Assembly (NCBI GenBank): GCA_016935175.1
Contig: JAFGRK010000013.1
Coordinates: forward strand, 1 to 32,257
Source of the DNA: Candidatus Woesearchaeota archaeon
GTDB lineage: Archaea > Nanobdellota > Nanobdellia > Woesearchaeales > SM23-78
Length of the DNA stretch: 32,257 nt
Direction: 5' to 3'
Below the pieces are notes generated by a model. It had not been told where the DNA came from. It was given only the letters and a program-made list of their open reading frames with translations, and ran no database searches. Positions 16,355-23,825 of this stretch are shown here, in pieces; positions within the stretch are counted from its first letter, which is position 1, and each line of letters opens with the position of its first letter. Position numbers and translations under genes: made by a program.

Positions 16355-16376
16355 TTCAATACCTCTCTTGTAAACT

Positions 16377-16736
16377 TTATTTCAAGTACCTGCCGACAAC
16401 GATTTCCAGGAGGCTTCTTCCCATACGTCTCCAGTTTTCAGGCTCAATTCCAGGCCCAAGCTTGCCATACTCCTTTGCAGGCTTTGCGCCCATCAGTATC
16501 TTGTTCTCAGCGTTTGCAAAGAATGTTAGCATAACCAATTCAGCATCATAGCCCCAAGAATACCTTGTTAGATGGCGGCCTTGGTTGTCAAGCTTATTTG
16601 ATGCTAAGAACTCATCATTGCACTGCTGCCTGATGTCATCAAGCTCTTTCACAGGGCTTCCATCAAGCACTTGCTTAACTGCTCTCAGGTAAGGCTGATA
16701 TTGCTCATGCTGTAGGTATTGCTGCTCTTCATCCAT
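16377..16736 (-). CDS. Unknown 119-aa protein
   Basis: Start chosen at ATG 16736 (MDEEQQYLQHEQYQPY). A minus-strand TATA (ATTTATAAA, about 16761-16769) predicts a start near 16741, and the longer TTG frame is less likely. The protein is soluble and mixed helical, with RYSWGYDAELVMLTFFANAENK in the centre and a C-terminal helix SLLEIVVGRYLK. First gene of a two-gene minus-strand unit. Function unknown. Confidence 0.55.
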   Translation of the reverse strand: MDEEQQYLQHEQYQPYLRAVKQVLDGSPVKELDDIRQQCNDEFLASNKLDNQGRHLTRYSWGYDAELVMLTFFANAENKILMGAKPAKEYGKLGPGIEPENWRRMGRSLLEIVVGRYLK

Positions 16737-16846
16737 ACATTGTAGCGACTTCAAAGTAGTTTATAAATATTATGGAAACTAGCTGCTGTCTTTTAGGAAA
16801 ATTTATATATCGATGTTCTTATGGCTAATCCAGAGAGGTGAGTTTC

Positions 16847-17458
16847 ATGATTAGTCCTAAGTCAATACAGAAAGAGCTGAAAGAAAAGAAGTGGAAGCCT
16901 ATCAAGAAGCATCCTAAGTTTGATTCTATCATCGAGTTCGACATCATTGACGAGAAAAAGTCATGGTACCTGGCTGACTGGTTCCTTTTCATAAAGGAAG
17001 TTGAGAAGCTGGATGGAGCCACTGCAGAAAAGCTTTCCCTTGCCATGGAAAGCCTTGAGGAGCAGGAAAGGAACTGGTGGCAGGCCAAGATACTATTTTT
17101 CATAATACTGGCAGAGGAAGTTGACCCGGAAGCAGCTCTCAGCATAGCCTCTGATGAGCTTGACATAAGGAGCATCAACAAGAAAGGCGAAGTCTCAGGC
17201 AGGACCATAGTCATAGACACTTCAAAAGGCTTGGTTTACGGAAGCCTTCCTTCATCACCGCTTGATTCTAGGCTGAAATTAAGCCATGCCAAGGACAGCC
17301 TTGAGAAGGTCATGAAAAAGCCTTTGCATTATGTCCAGCCAGGCAAGCCAAAGAAGTTGAAGAGGTTCTGGCTTAGGTTCTTCCTGCTGGTAAGCACATT
17401 CTTCCTGCTAGGGTTCATATCAGCGTTTGTGTTCCTGCTGTTTTTGCTGAGAAGCTGA
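16847..17458 (+). CDS. Unknown tail-anchored membrane protein
   Basis: 203 aa from ATG 16847, five bases after SD GAGGTGA; TATA (ATTTATATAT) at 16801-16810. Residues 1-175 are soluble and charged, with two Trp-rich helices (SWYLADWFLF, RNWWQAKILFFIIL). One strongly hydrophobic helix lies at the extreme C-terminus (FFLLVSTFFLLGFISAFVFL, about 178-200) after a basic patch. This is a tail-anchored layout with the main domain in the cytosol. No family recognised. Confidence 0.6.
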   Translation: MISPKSIQKELKEKKWKPIKKHPKFDSIIEFDIIDEKKSWYLADWFLFIKEVEKLDGATAEKLSLAMESLEEQERNWWQAKILFFIILAEEVDPEAALSIASDELDIRSINKKGEVSGRTIVIDTSKGLVYGSLPSSPLDSRLKLSHAKDSLEKVMKKPLHYVQPGKPKKLKRFWLRFFLLVSTFFLLGFISAFVFLLFLLRS

Positions 17459-17552
17459 TCAAGGGGCATGAGCATAAACTAAAAACAGGAATAGCCTGCC
17501 TTAGATTATGATTTGCAAAAGCTTTAAATAAGCCAAAAGCAAAAAGGCATTG

Positions 17553-18008
17553 ATGGCAGATGAAGCTTCTTACCTGGAGATAAAGTATGGGGTTAGTGAC
17601 ATAATAGGCAAGCCCGGGGCTATTGCTTTTGTGTTATTCTTCTGGGCAGTGATTGCCATATATGTCAAGATAAAGCTCCTGACGATATCTGGAATAACTA
17701 AGTATATTGTTTCCACCATGTTCATACTTTTGGGTGGCTTTATAGCGTACATGTTCCTGGGAAAGGATACTACTTCATGCAAATTAAAACAAGATGGGAT
17801 TGAAAGGCGATTAAGGTCATCCACCATGATCTTCTGGGATGAGATAGAGTCTTACGTGGTAAAGGACAACAAGGTTTACCTGAAGATCAAGTATAACCCC
17901 AATAGCCTCATGAGCAAAGCCATTATCAAGATACCGCTTGTGGAACACAAAGCCAAGATTATACAAACCCTAGACCAGCACATCAAGAGGAAGAGTTCGG
18001 ACACCTGA
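17553..18008 (+). CDS. Unknown two-helix membrane protein, PH-like C-terminal part
   Basis: 151 aa from ATG 17553, about 26 bp after the TATA (CTTTAAATAA, 17521-17530), so leaderless. Two transmembrane helices lie at about residues 23-42 and 52-70. The C-terminal 75 residues alternate strands with a final helix (CKLKQDGIERRLRSSTMIFWDEIESYVVKDNKVYLKI...). This arrangement resembles bacterial PH-like (PF-type YdjK/YcxB) membrane proteins, but that is only a shape argument. Confidence 0.55.
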   Translation: MADEASYLEIKYGVSDIIGKPGAIAFVLFFWAVIAIYVKIKLLTISGITKYIVSTMFILLGGFIAYMFLGKDTTSCKLKQDGIERRLRSSTMIFWDEIESYVVKDNKVYLKIKYNPNSLMSKAIIKIPLVEHKAKIIQTLDQHIKRKSSDT

Positions 18009-18081
18009 TTCTAAGCCAGGGCAAGAAAAAAATTTATAAAAAAGACTTATTATCCACTCACAGGGGGTAATATTTTCCAAA

Positions 18082-18459
18082 ATGGCCTCAATGCAATGGA
18101 TTATCGGGGAACAAAAGGGCAAGCTTATCATGGTATTGTCTGTGAAGAGAAACATAGAGGATATCTGCTCTGAGGAAGAGCAGGATTACAGGCAAGCGTT
18201 AAAAGGGCTCAAGGAAGCTGTTCCTGCAAGCTTCAAGCTCTTCAAGCACTACATGGGATATTCTGCCTCAAGGCCTGACAGGCTTTACATCAATGGAGTG
18301 CACTACTTTGCCTTTGAGGCAAGGCAAGGCAGCAAAGCACACTTAGAAGGCCAGCTTGAAAGGATAAATAAGGATTTCAAAGAAAAAATCTTTTTTGACG
18401 ACCCAGTGCCGCTAGAGAAGCATTTCATCTCAGAGATGATTGGGCTTTACCGAGCGTAA
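18082..18459 (+). CDS. Unknown 125-aa soluble protein
   Basis: TATA (AATTTATAA, 18031-18039) predicts a start near 18062 and a 20-nt leader with a weak GGGGT SD. The protein is alpha/beta with YMGYSASRPDRLYINGVHYFAFEAR in the middle and a basic helix after it. Its last 30 bp overlap the convergent P-loop gene tail to tail. No family recognised. Confidence 0.55.
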   Translation: MASMQWIIGEQKGKLIMVLSVKRNIEDICSEEEQDYRQALKGLKEAVPASFKLFKHYMGYSASRPDRLYINGVHYFAFEARQGSKAHLEGQLERINKDFKEKIFFDDPVPLEKHFISEMIGLYRA

Positions 18460-18951
18460 GAACAATTCCAGCTCCTTCTTGTTGCGTATCCTAATAGTAT
18501 CAGAGGGGTAATTGTCAAATATTGCCTTGTGCTTATGCCTGGTTGACTCGTTGCGCGCATGGTGCTTGTGCGTCGGCTTCTTGTAATAGTCCCAAGCGTA
18601 ATGGATGAAGTCAATGGTCGAGCTCAGCTTTTCCCTCCTTTTGAGCTGCCTTTTCAGCAGCCTCCAGGTTATCACGTGGGGAGGGTAATCAAGCCATACT
18701 ATCAGGTCTGCCCTGTCAAGCGAGCAGGTGACGCAGCTAGAATAAACACCTTCGATTATCCAAGATTTCCTTTTAGTCACCTTTTTGACCAGCTTTTCAA
18801 CCTGCTCTGGCTTTCTTTTCTTGGTGAACTTCCTCTGCCAATAGAAATCATCCAGGCCATAGCTCTTTATCTTCAGCATCATAGCTAGCTTGCTTGCTAG
18901 GGAGCTCTTGCCTGAGGCTGAGTTGCCTATTATATAGATGCGCTTGTGCAT
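18430..18951 (-). CDS. P-loop kinase-like protein (FlaR/topology-modulation family)
   Basis: 173 aa. Walker A is GNSASGKSS (9-17). The family order follows: LASKLAMML, LDDFYWQRKF, the WIIEGVYSS strand, the DRADLIVWLDYP Walker-B-like strand and the basic lid WRLLKRQLKRREKL. These resemble small adenylate-kinase-like NTPases annotated as FlaR or topology modulation protein; true substrate is unknown. Minus-strand TATA (ATTTAAATA, about 18973-18981) precedes the ATG. The 3' end overlaps the convergent gene by 30 bp. Confidence 0.8.
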   Translation of the reverse strand: MHKRIYIIGNSASGKSSLASKLAMMLKIKSYGLDDFYWQRKFTKKRKPEQVEKLVKKVTKRKSWIIEGVYSSCVTCSLDRADLIVWLDYPPHVITWRLLKRQLKRREKLSSTIDFIHYAWDYYKKPTHKHHARNESTRHKHKAIFDNYPSDTIRIRNKKELELFLRSVKPNHL

Positions 18952-19003
18952 GGCAAAAGGGCTAGTTCTGCATTATTTAAATCTTTTTAGGCTATCAGCA
19001 AGG

Positions 19004-19115
19004 AAAAAGCCGCCGCCACCTCAGCTTTCGCTTTGAACGAGAATATCTATTCGAGTGAAAAGCGATGGTGGCTTGGGCGGGGGATGCCCCCACGAGGTGC
19101 CCAAGGCGGCTTTTT
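19004..19115 (+). ncRNA. Predicted three-way-junction RNA, unknown family
   Basis: P1: 19004-19014 (AAAAAGCCGCC) pairs with 19105-19115, 11 perfect pairs. P2: 19015-19020 (GCCACC) pairs with 19067-19072; after a 7-nt 5' bulge, 19028-19044 pairs with 19049-19065 as 17 continuous pairs including two tandem G-A steps, loop AUCU. P3: 19073-19078 (TTGGGC) pairs with 19099-19104, then 19079-19083 (GGGGG) pairs with 19087-19091, with a 7-nt 3' bulge. The three helices meet with no unpaired junction base. A TATA (TTTAAA, about 18976-18981) predicts a start near 19003, and a U-run ends P1. The complementary strand would fold as well, so orientation is likely, not certain. Confidence 0.65.
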
Positions 19116-19150
19116 CAGTTTCTAGCCGAATATATACTCTACTACCGAAA

Positions 19151-19159
19151 GATTTAAAT
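19151..19159 (+). promoter_or_regulatory. TATA box of the NAD salvage operon
   Basis: GATTTAAAT preceded by ACCGAAA, a good BRE. It predicts a start near 19182, inside the first inverted repeat. A second TATA-like sequence (AATATATAC) lies at 19129-19137. Confidence 0.6.
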
Positions 19160-19166
19160 AGTTAAT

Positions 19167-19183
19167 AGTGTATTCTAAACACT
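19167..19183. promoter_or_regulatory. Candidate operator 1 of the NAD operon
   Basis: Perfect inverted repeat AGTGT-N7-ACACT, flanked by TTAAT on the left and AA on the right. It starts 8 bp after the TATA and covers the predicted transcription start, the classic position for archaeal repression. The same architecture recurs at 19219-19235 and 23802-23818. Confidence 0.6.
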
Positions 19184-19186
19184 AAG

Positions 19187-19207
19187 AAAGCCACAAAAGA
19201 TGGCTTT
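19187..19207 (+). promoter_or_regulatory. Leader hairpin between the two NAD-operon repeats
   Basis: AAAGCCA (19187-19193) pairs with TGGCTTT (19201-19207) around a 7-nt loop. In RNA it makes a stable hairpin that the ACACT/AGTGT pairing of 19179-19183 with 19219-19223 could enclose. Confidence 0.45.
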
Positions 19208-19218
19208 TCACCTTAATA

Positions 19219-19235
19219 AGTGTCAAAAAAACACT
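19219..19235. promoter_or_regulatory. Candidate operator 2 of the NAD operon
   Basis: Second perfect AGTGT-N7-ACACT repeat, flanked by TTAATA and AA as in site 1. Its centre is 52 bp from that of site 1, close to five helical turns. It ends 3 bp before the SD of the first gene, so it could also act as an RNA hairpin. Confidence 0.55.
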
Positions 19236-19251
19236 AATGGAGGCGCACAAT

Positions 19252-20607
19252 ATGGAGCACAAACAAGACAAGACCCTTCTCACAGACCTGTATCAGCTGA
19301 CAATGCTGGCATCATACCATGACAACAACAAAGGCGAAGACACAGCCACCTTTGATCTTTTCATAAGAAAGCTGCCAGAAGACTGGGGCTACTTCATAGC
19401 CAATGGCATAGAAGACGCCATAGACTACATCACCAGCCTCAAATTTTCAGAATCAGACATAGAATACCTAAGAAAGCAGGAGTTCTTCAAGCCAGAGTTC
19501 ATAAAATACCTCAAAGACTTCAAGTTCGAAGGAGATGTGTGCGCAGTGAAAGAAGGCACGCTAATATTCCCAAACCAGCCAATAATGCGGGTGAGTGCCA
19601 AAAGGAGTCAAGCCCAATTCGTAGAATCTGCCCTCCTTAACATGATAAACTTCCAGACCATGATTACCAGCAAGACAAACAGGATTGTAAACGCGGCAAA
19701 AGAAGCCAAGATAGTTGATTACGGGCTAAGGAGAGCCCAGGAAGAAGATGCAGCAATGAAAGGAGCAAGGGCCACCTACATTGGAGGCGCAATAGGCACG
19801 AGCAATGTCAAGGCAGGCAAGGATTATGGCATAAAAATACTAGGCACGCAGGCCCACAGCTTTATCATGAGCTTTCCCTCAGAGCTAGAGGCTTTCAGGG
19901 CTTATGCCAAGACCTTCCCAAATAAAGGAACACTCCTAATCGATACATATGACACAATCCAGGGAGCAAAAAACGCAGCCATAGTAGCCAAGGAGCTGGA
20001 AAAGCAAGGAGACAGGCTGAGCGCAGTAAGGCTTGACTCAGGAGACTTATGCGACCTTTCCAAGAAAGTCAGGGAGATACTTGACAAGGAAGGCTTGCAC
20101 TATGTCAACATCGTAGCAAGCAATGACCTCAATGAATACAAGATAGAAGAGCTGAGAAAAAATGGAGCAAAAATAACAGGCTACGGGGTAGGCACAGAGA
20201 TGATAACAGCCAAACCAGTAGCAGCCGTCCCAGGAGTGTACAAGCTTGTTGAAGACAATGACGGAGCCAAGATCAAGCTTTCAGCTGAGAAAAAGACTTA
20301 CCCAGGCAAAAAGCAAGTTTACAGGATGGCAGGGGCTGATGGAAAATACTCTCATGACATTCTAGGATTGGACTTTGAGCCAATAGAAGGAACTCCGCTA
20401 CTGGAGAAAGTAGTCAAGCAAGGCAAGAGAGTGACAGCAAGGAGAAGCCTGGAAGAGATAAGGCAGTACGCGCTTGATAATGCCTCAAGATTGCCTGACC
20501 ATCTGAAAGAAGTCAAGGTGGCAAGGCACTACGAGATGAAGATATCAGAAGGATTGAGCAAGCTCATTGATAATCTCACGGATAAATATGGAAATGGAGG
20601 AAAATAA
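19252..20607 (+). CDS. pncB: Nicotinate phosphoribosyltransferase
   Basis: 451 aa from ATG 19252, eight bases after SD GGAGG; the ATG at 19237 overlaps that SD. It opens with LLTDLYQLTMLASY, followed by FDLFIRKLPEDWGYFIANG. The active-site segment VDYGLRRAQEEDAAMKGARA carries the conserved R-R and the phosphoribosylation histidine region (GTQAHSFIMSF). The phosphate loop region includes VRLDSGDL and GVGTEM. It makes nicotinate mononucleotide from nicotinate, PRPP and ATP, the first committed step of salvage. It is the first gene of the operon, behind two candidate operators. Confidence 0.95.
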   Translation: MEHKQDKTLLTDLYQLTMLASYHDNNKGEDTATFDLFIRKLPEDWGYFIANGIEDAIDYITSLKFSESDIEYLRKQEFFKPEFIKYLKDFKFEGDVCAVKEGTLIFPNQPIMRVSAKRSQAQFVESALLNMINFQTMITSKTNRIVNAAKEAKIVDYGLRRAQEEDAAMKGARATYIGGAIGTSNVKAGKDYGIKILGTQAHSFIMSFPSELEAFRAYAKTFPNKGTLLIDTYDTIQGAKNAAIVAKELEKQGDRLSAVRLDSGDLCDLSKKVREILDKEGLHYVNIVASNDLNEYKIEELRKNGAKITGYGVGTEMITAKPVAAVPGVYKLVEDNDGAKIKLSAEKKTYPGKKQVYRMAGADGKYSHDILGLDFEPIEGTPLLEKVVKQGKRVTARRSLEEIRQYALDNASRLPDHLKEVKVARHYEMKISEGLSKLIDNLTDKYGNGGK

Positions 20608-20608
20608 G

Positions 20609-20989
20609 ATGAAAAAGATTGAGCCAGAAAGCCTTAAGCAGCGCATTGAGACATATCTTGAGAGGGCCAAAAAGAACAGAGAAAAGGATGTGCCGTACTA
20701 TCCATTGGATCAGGTAGCAACTTATGAGATAATCGGAGGATACGACTTAGACTGGAGGCGGCAGGTAGACAACAGGTTTGTGACGGGAAAATTCATAGAC
20801 GCTCTTGTATATGCGCTTCACCAGCCTGAATTCTATGCTACCTGGTGCGATGATGATGACCTTAACAATTGCAACCATGGCTTTATCAGGAGAATGGATG
20901 ATCCAGTGCAAACCTTCAGTGCGAGGCAAATGCTTCCAACAGGAGATTATTTTGAAATAATTAAAAAATATGGGAGGGAAAAAAAATGA
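20609..20989 (+). CDS. Unknown 126-aa protein inside the NAD operon
   Basis: ATG 20609 lies one base after the pncB stop, with SD GGAGG inside the pncB end. The last four bases overlap the pncA start (ATGA), so it should be translated coupled with both. The N-terminus is a basic helix (ESLKQRIETYLERAKKNREK). The C-terminal half has an unusual acidic and Cys-bearing stretch, TWCDDDDLNNCNHGFIRRMD, then ARQMLPTGDYFEIIKKYG. The C, D and H residues could bind a metal. I recognise no family. Position implies a role in nicotinate/nicotinamide use or its control. Confidence 0.75.
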   Translation: MKKIEPESLKQRIETYLERAKKNREKDVPYYPLDQVATYEIIGGYDLDWRRQVDNRFVTGKFIDALVYALHQPEFYATWCDDDDLNNCNHGFIRRMDDPVQTFSARQMLPTGDYFEIIKKYGREKK

Positions 20990-21795
20990 AAATCTTTTAC
21001 GATGTGGACACGCAACGCGACTTCATGCACACGAACGGGGCACTATATGTGCCTGGTTCTGGCAAGATTGAGTCAAACCTGGAGGAACTAACAAATTTTG
21101 CAAGGATAGAGAGAATACCCATCTGGGGAAGCATGGACAGGCACTTTGAGAATGACCCTGAGCTCAAGAGAAATGGCGGACCATTCCCAGACCACTGCAT
21201 GAATGGCGCTACAGGTCAAAAACTTGTGGCTGAAACCAATTATGACGTGATAGATGTAGATATGGGGTATGCAACCAAGGTTATCCCGCACAAAGTATCG
21301 GAAAATCAAACCTATGACTGGAATCCCCAAAGGCTTTTTGGGGTTGTAAGACTTTTCCAGGCGGCGAGTGTAATGAATTACATGCGGGGAGTTAAAATAC
21401 TGATTCAAAGAGGGCCCAACATAATATTTGAGAAACAAGCAAATGATGTATTCACTAACCCGGCTGCAGAAAAGCTAATGCGCGCTCTTGAAGTCAAAGA
21501 AGCAGTCGTGTACGGAGTCGCAACAGACTATTGTGTTAAGGATGCTGTTCTCGGCATGCAAAAGAGAGGAATCCAATGTTACGTTGTGAAGGACGCCATT
21601 GCAGCAGTTACTACTAAAACCGGAAAAGCTGCGCTTGAAAAAATGGTAAAAGCAGGAGCAAAGCTAGTCAAGACTAAAGATGTGTTAAAGAATATGATGA
21701 AATGGGATTTACCTGATTATACGACATGGTTGAGTAAAGAAAAAGAAAGAGAACCCGATAAAAGTGGGCTCGTTGAATGGTTTGAGACAAAATAA
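20986..21795 (+). CDS. pncA: Nicotinamidase (isochorismatase fold) with a long insertion
   Basis: 269 aa. Catalytic triad D8 (DVDTQRDF), K150 (IFEKQANDVF) and C183 (GVATDYCVKDAV); metal ligands D51, H53 and H70 (SMDRHF, PFPDHC). It hydrolyses nicotinamide to nicotinate and ammonia, feeding PncB. Usual length is about 180-215 aa; here residues about 85-140 hold an added segment (DMGYATKVIPHKV...RLFGVVRLFQAA), and about 40 residues extend the C-terminus. ATGA overlap with the upstream gene; SD GGGAGG. Confidence 0.9.
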   Translation: MKIFYDVDTQRDFMHTNGALYVPGSGKIESNLEELTNFARIERIPIWGSMDRHFENDPELKRNGGPFPDHCMNGATGQKLVAETNYDVIDVDMGYATKVIPHKVSENQTYDWNPQRLFGVVRLFQAASVMNYMRGVKILIQRGPNIIFEKQANDVFTNPAAEKLMRALEVKEAVVYGVATDYCVKDAVLGMQKRGIQCYVVKDAIAAVTTKTGKAALEKMVKAGAKLVKTKDVLKNMMKWDLPDYTTWLSKEKEREPDKSGLVEWFETK

Positions 21796-21810
21796 GAAAA
21801 GGTGATAATC

Positions 21811-22725
21811 ATGGGTGGAAATGCATTGGAAGACAGAATCAAGCTAGCAAAGATGAACCCTGAACTAGTAGCAAGCCAGATAGAGGATTTCATAATCAGG
21901 GAAATTGAGCAGTGCGGATACGGCGGCGTGGTTATAGGGCTTTCAGGAGGAGTAGACTCAACAGTCACAGCAGCCTTGGCCAAGAGGGCTTTTGACAGGT
22001 ACAACCATGCTCACCCTGACCAGCCACTGGAAGTAAAGGCTTACCTGCTTCCAGCACATACCAATGACCCTATAGACACTAGTGATGGAGTCAAGGCTGC
22101 AGAGCAGCTCAAGATAGATTATGAGCTTTTAAGCATCCAGCCTGTTATTGATTCTTACAAAGCCACTAACCCTGAGGCTTTTGAGAGCAACTATCATAAG
22201 GGTAATCTCATGTCAAGGATAAGGTCTAACATACTTTCTACCAAGGCAGCCACTGAGCAAAAGCTTGTGATAGGCACTGGCAACAAGGACGAGGACTTCG
22301 GTGTAGGCTACTATACTCTTTTTGGAGACGGGGCAGTGCACCTGAGCCCAATAGGAGGGCTTCATAAGAGGCTGGTGAGGGAAATGGCTCGCTACCTCGG
22401 GTTTGCAGGCATTGCAGACAGGATGCCAACTGCTGGCCTTGAGCCATGCCAGACTGACTTCAAAGACTTAGGCTACAAGTATGAAACTGTAGAGCTTGTC
22501 ATGGAAGGGTTGCGCCAAGGGTTCACTTGGAAGCAATTGCCAAAGCATAGCCAAGTGGTTGAATACGCAAAAAACGACATGAAAGAATATGCAAGGCTCT
22601 ATGGCAAGAGCAAGTTTAGCACTGTCAAGGCAATGGTGGAAGACATAAACAAGAGGAACAAGATAGCTAAAAAAAAGGCGCAGATAGTCAACCCCCCAAA
22701 GCCAATAATAACTTTGGAGTATTAG
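21811..22725 (+). CDS. nadE: NH3-dependent NAD(+) synthetase
   Basis: 304 aa from ATG 21811, after SD AAGGTGATA. PP-loop SGGVDS (45-50), and the ATP/NaAD segment GTGNKDEDFGVGYYTLFGDG followed by HLSPIGGLHKR. There is no glutaminase domain, so it uses free ammonia. It amidates deamido-NAD to NAD, the last step of the pathway. Somewhat longer than the usual 250-275 aa, with extra sequence around DPIDTSDGVKAAEQL. It lies 15 bp after pncA in the same operon. Confidence 0.94.
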   Translation: MGGNALEDRIKLAKMNPELVASQIEDFIIREIEQCGYGGVVIGLSGGVDSTVTAALAKRAFDRYNHAHPDQPLEVKAYLLPAHTNDPIDTSDGVKAAEQLKIDYELLSIQPVIDSYKATNPEAFESNYHKGNLMSRIRSNILSTKAATEQKLVIGTGNKDEDFGVGYYTLFGDGAVHLSPIGGLHKRLVREMARYLGFAGIADRMPTAGLEPCQTDFKDLGYKYETVELVMEGLRQGFTWKQLPKHSQVVEYAKNDMKEYARLYGKSKFSTVKAMVEDINKRNKIAKKKAQIVNPPKPIITLEY

Positions 22726-22766
22726 TGATAATGTATAATCAGGAAAGATAAAACAAGGGCGTTAAC

Positions 22767-23678
22767 ATGAAACAAAAAAAAGGATTGATCATCGGAAAGT
22801 TTGAAGTTGTCCACCAAGGCCATGTCGATCTATTCACACAAGTGTCAGGGCGCAAGGACATAAGCCAAATAATAGCCGCGATAACAAGCAACAAGAAAAA
22901 TATATTCTCATGGGAAGAGAGAAAGAGCATGATAGAGCAAGCAGCAAATAGAATGAAGAAGCCTTTTGTGTTCTACAATGTGCCTGATATCAACAACCCA
23001 CCAATGTATGCAGAACATGTAAGGAGGATTATAGGCTTGCCTTCACTTGATGAGGTTGTGCTTTTCACAGGCAACCCTTACACTTCTAACTGCTTCAACG
23101 GCAAGTGCGGAATTGAAACCATCATGATTAAAACCCCTTATAGCTCCTCAAGGTTGCTGGAGATGATAGGCTCTGATGACAATGGCTGGGAAAAATTAGT
23201 GCCGAAATCAACAAAGAGGTTCATCTATGGACATAATGGCGTTGAGAGGATTAAGGAGCACTTCAACAAGGTCCCAGGCCCTCACAAGTTCCCTCGCCTG
23301 GCAACTGACATAATCATAGAATACCAAGGAGGAGTTGTACTTATTGAAAGGAAGAATGAGCCTTTTGGCTGGGCCATGCCAGGTGGCTACCACGAGCTAG
23401 GCTTGTCAGCAGAGAAAAACGCTGCAAAAGAGGCAAAAGAAGAGACAAGCCTTGACATTAATGTCAAGTACTTGCTTGGCTTTTACAGCGATCCAAAAAG
23501 GGATGTCAGGGCACACACAGCATCTGCTGTCTTTGTCGCAGATGGTCATGGAGCACTAAAAGCTGATGATGATGCAAAGGATGCCAGGGTATTCAAGAAA
23601 GAGGAAGTGCCTTGGGAAAAGCTTGCGTTTGACCATGCCAGGATAATCAAGGATTATTACGATAAAAAAGATACTTAG
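22767..23678 (+). CDS. nadM: Archaeal-type NMN/NaMN adenylyltransferase fused to a Nudix domain
   Basis: 303 aa. Residues 1-165 are NadM: GKFEVVHQGH (10-19) is the G-x-F-x-x-x-H-x-G-H nucleotidyl motif, and YSSSRL (125-130) the ISSTxxR-like motif. It joins (nicotinate) mononucleotide to AMP. Residues about 175-300 are a Nudix domain with MPGGYHELG and KEAKEE (221-226). The box is degenerate: the Glu of Gx5E is Leu and the R of REUxEE is Lys, but the metal-binding Glu residues remain. NadM-Nudix fusions are known in bacteria, where the Nudix part hydrolyses ADP-ribose. It follows nadE by 41 bp. Confidence 0.9.
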   Translation: MKQKKGLIIGKFEVVHQGHVDLFTQVSGRKDISQIIAAITSNKKNIFSWEERKSMIEQAANRMKKPFVFYNVPDINNPPMYAEHVRRIIGLPSLDEVVLFTGNPYTSNCFNGKCGIETIMIKTPYSSSRLLEMIGSDDNGWEKLVPKSTKRFIYGHNGVERIKEHFNKVPGPHKFPRLATDIIIEYQGGVVLIERKNEPFGWAMPGGYHELGLSAEKNAAKEAKEETSLDINVKYLLGFYSDPKRDVRAHTASAVFVADGHGALKADDDAKDARVFKKEEVPWEKLAFDHARIIKDYYDKKDT

Positions 23679-23801
23679 GAAAATTCAGGCTTAAGCATAG
23701 CCAAACTCTTTGCCAGTTATCAATATGAAAAAAATCAGGGCTAGATAGTCAAGGAGATAAGCAAGCTGATTGATTTTTCCCCCATGACAAAATTTATAAA
23801 T

Positions 23802-23818
23802 AATGTATGCCATACACT
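23802..23818. promoter_or_regulatory. Candidate operator 3, at the Nudix-regulator promoter
   Basis: AATGT-N7-ACACT followed by AA: the same layout and spacer as the NAD-operon repeats, with one mismatch in the left arm. It begins right after the TATA (ATTTATAAA, 23792-23800) and precedes the leaderless ATG at 23826. It also contains the perfect palindrome TGTATG-C-CATACA. Confidence 0.55.
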
Positions 23819-23825
23819 AACTTCT

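Noticed and set aside
19179-19250. Known NAD+ riboswitch class
   Set aside because: The leader lacks recognisable motifs of the nadA or pnuC classes; only simple hairpins are seen.
23784-23825. Longer start of the double-Nudix protein at ATG 23784
   Set aside because: That codon lies upstream of the TATA box that should drive the gene; ATG 23826 fits the expected transcription start.
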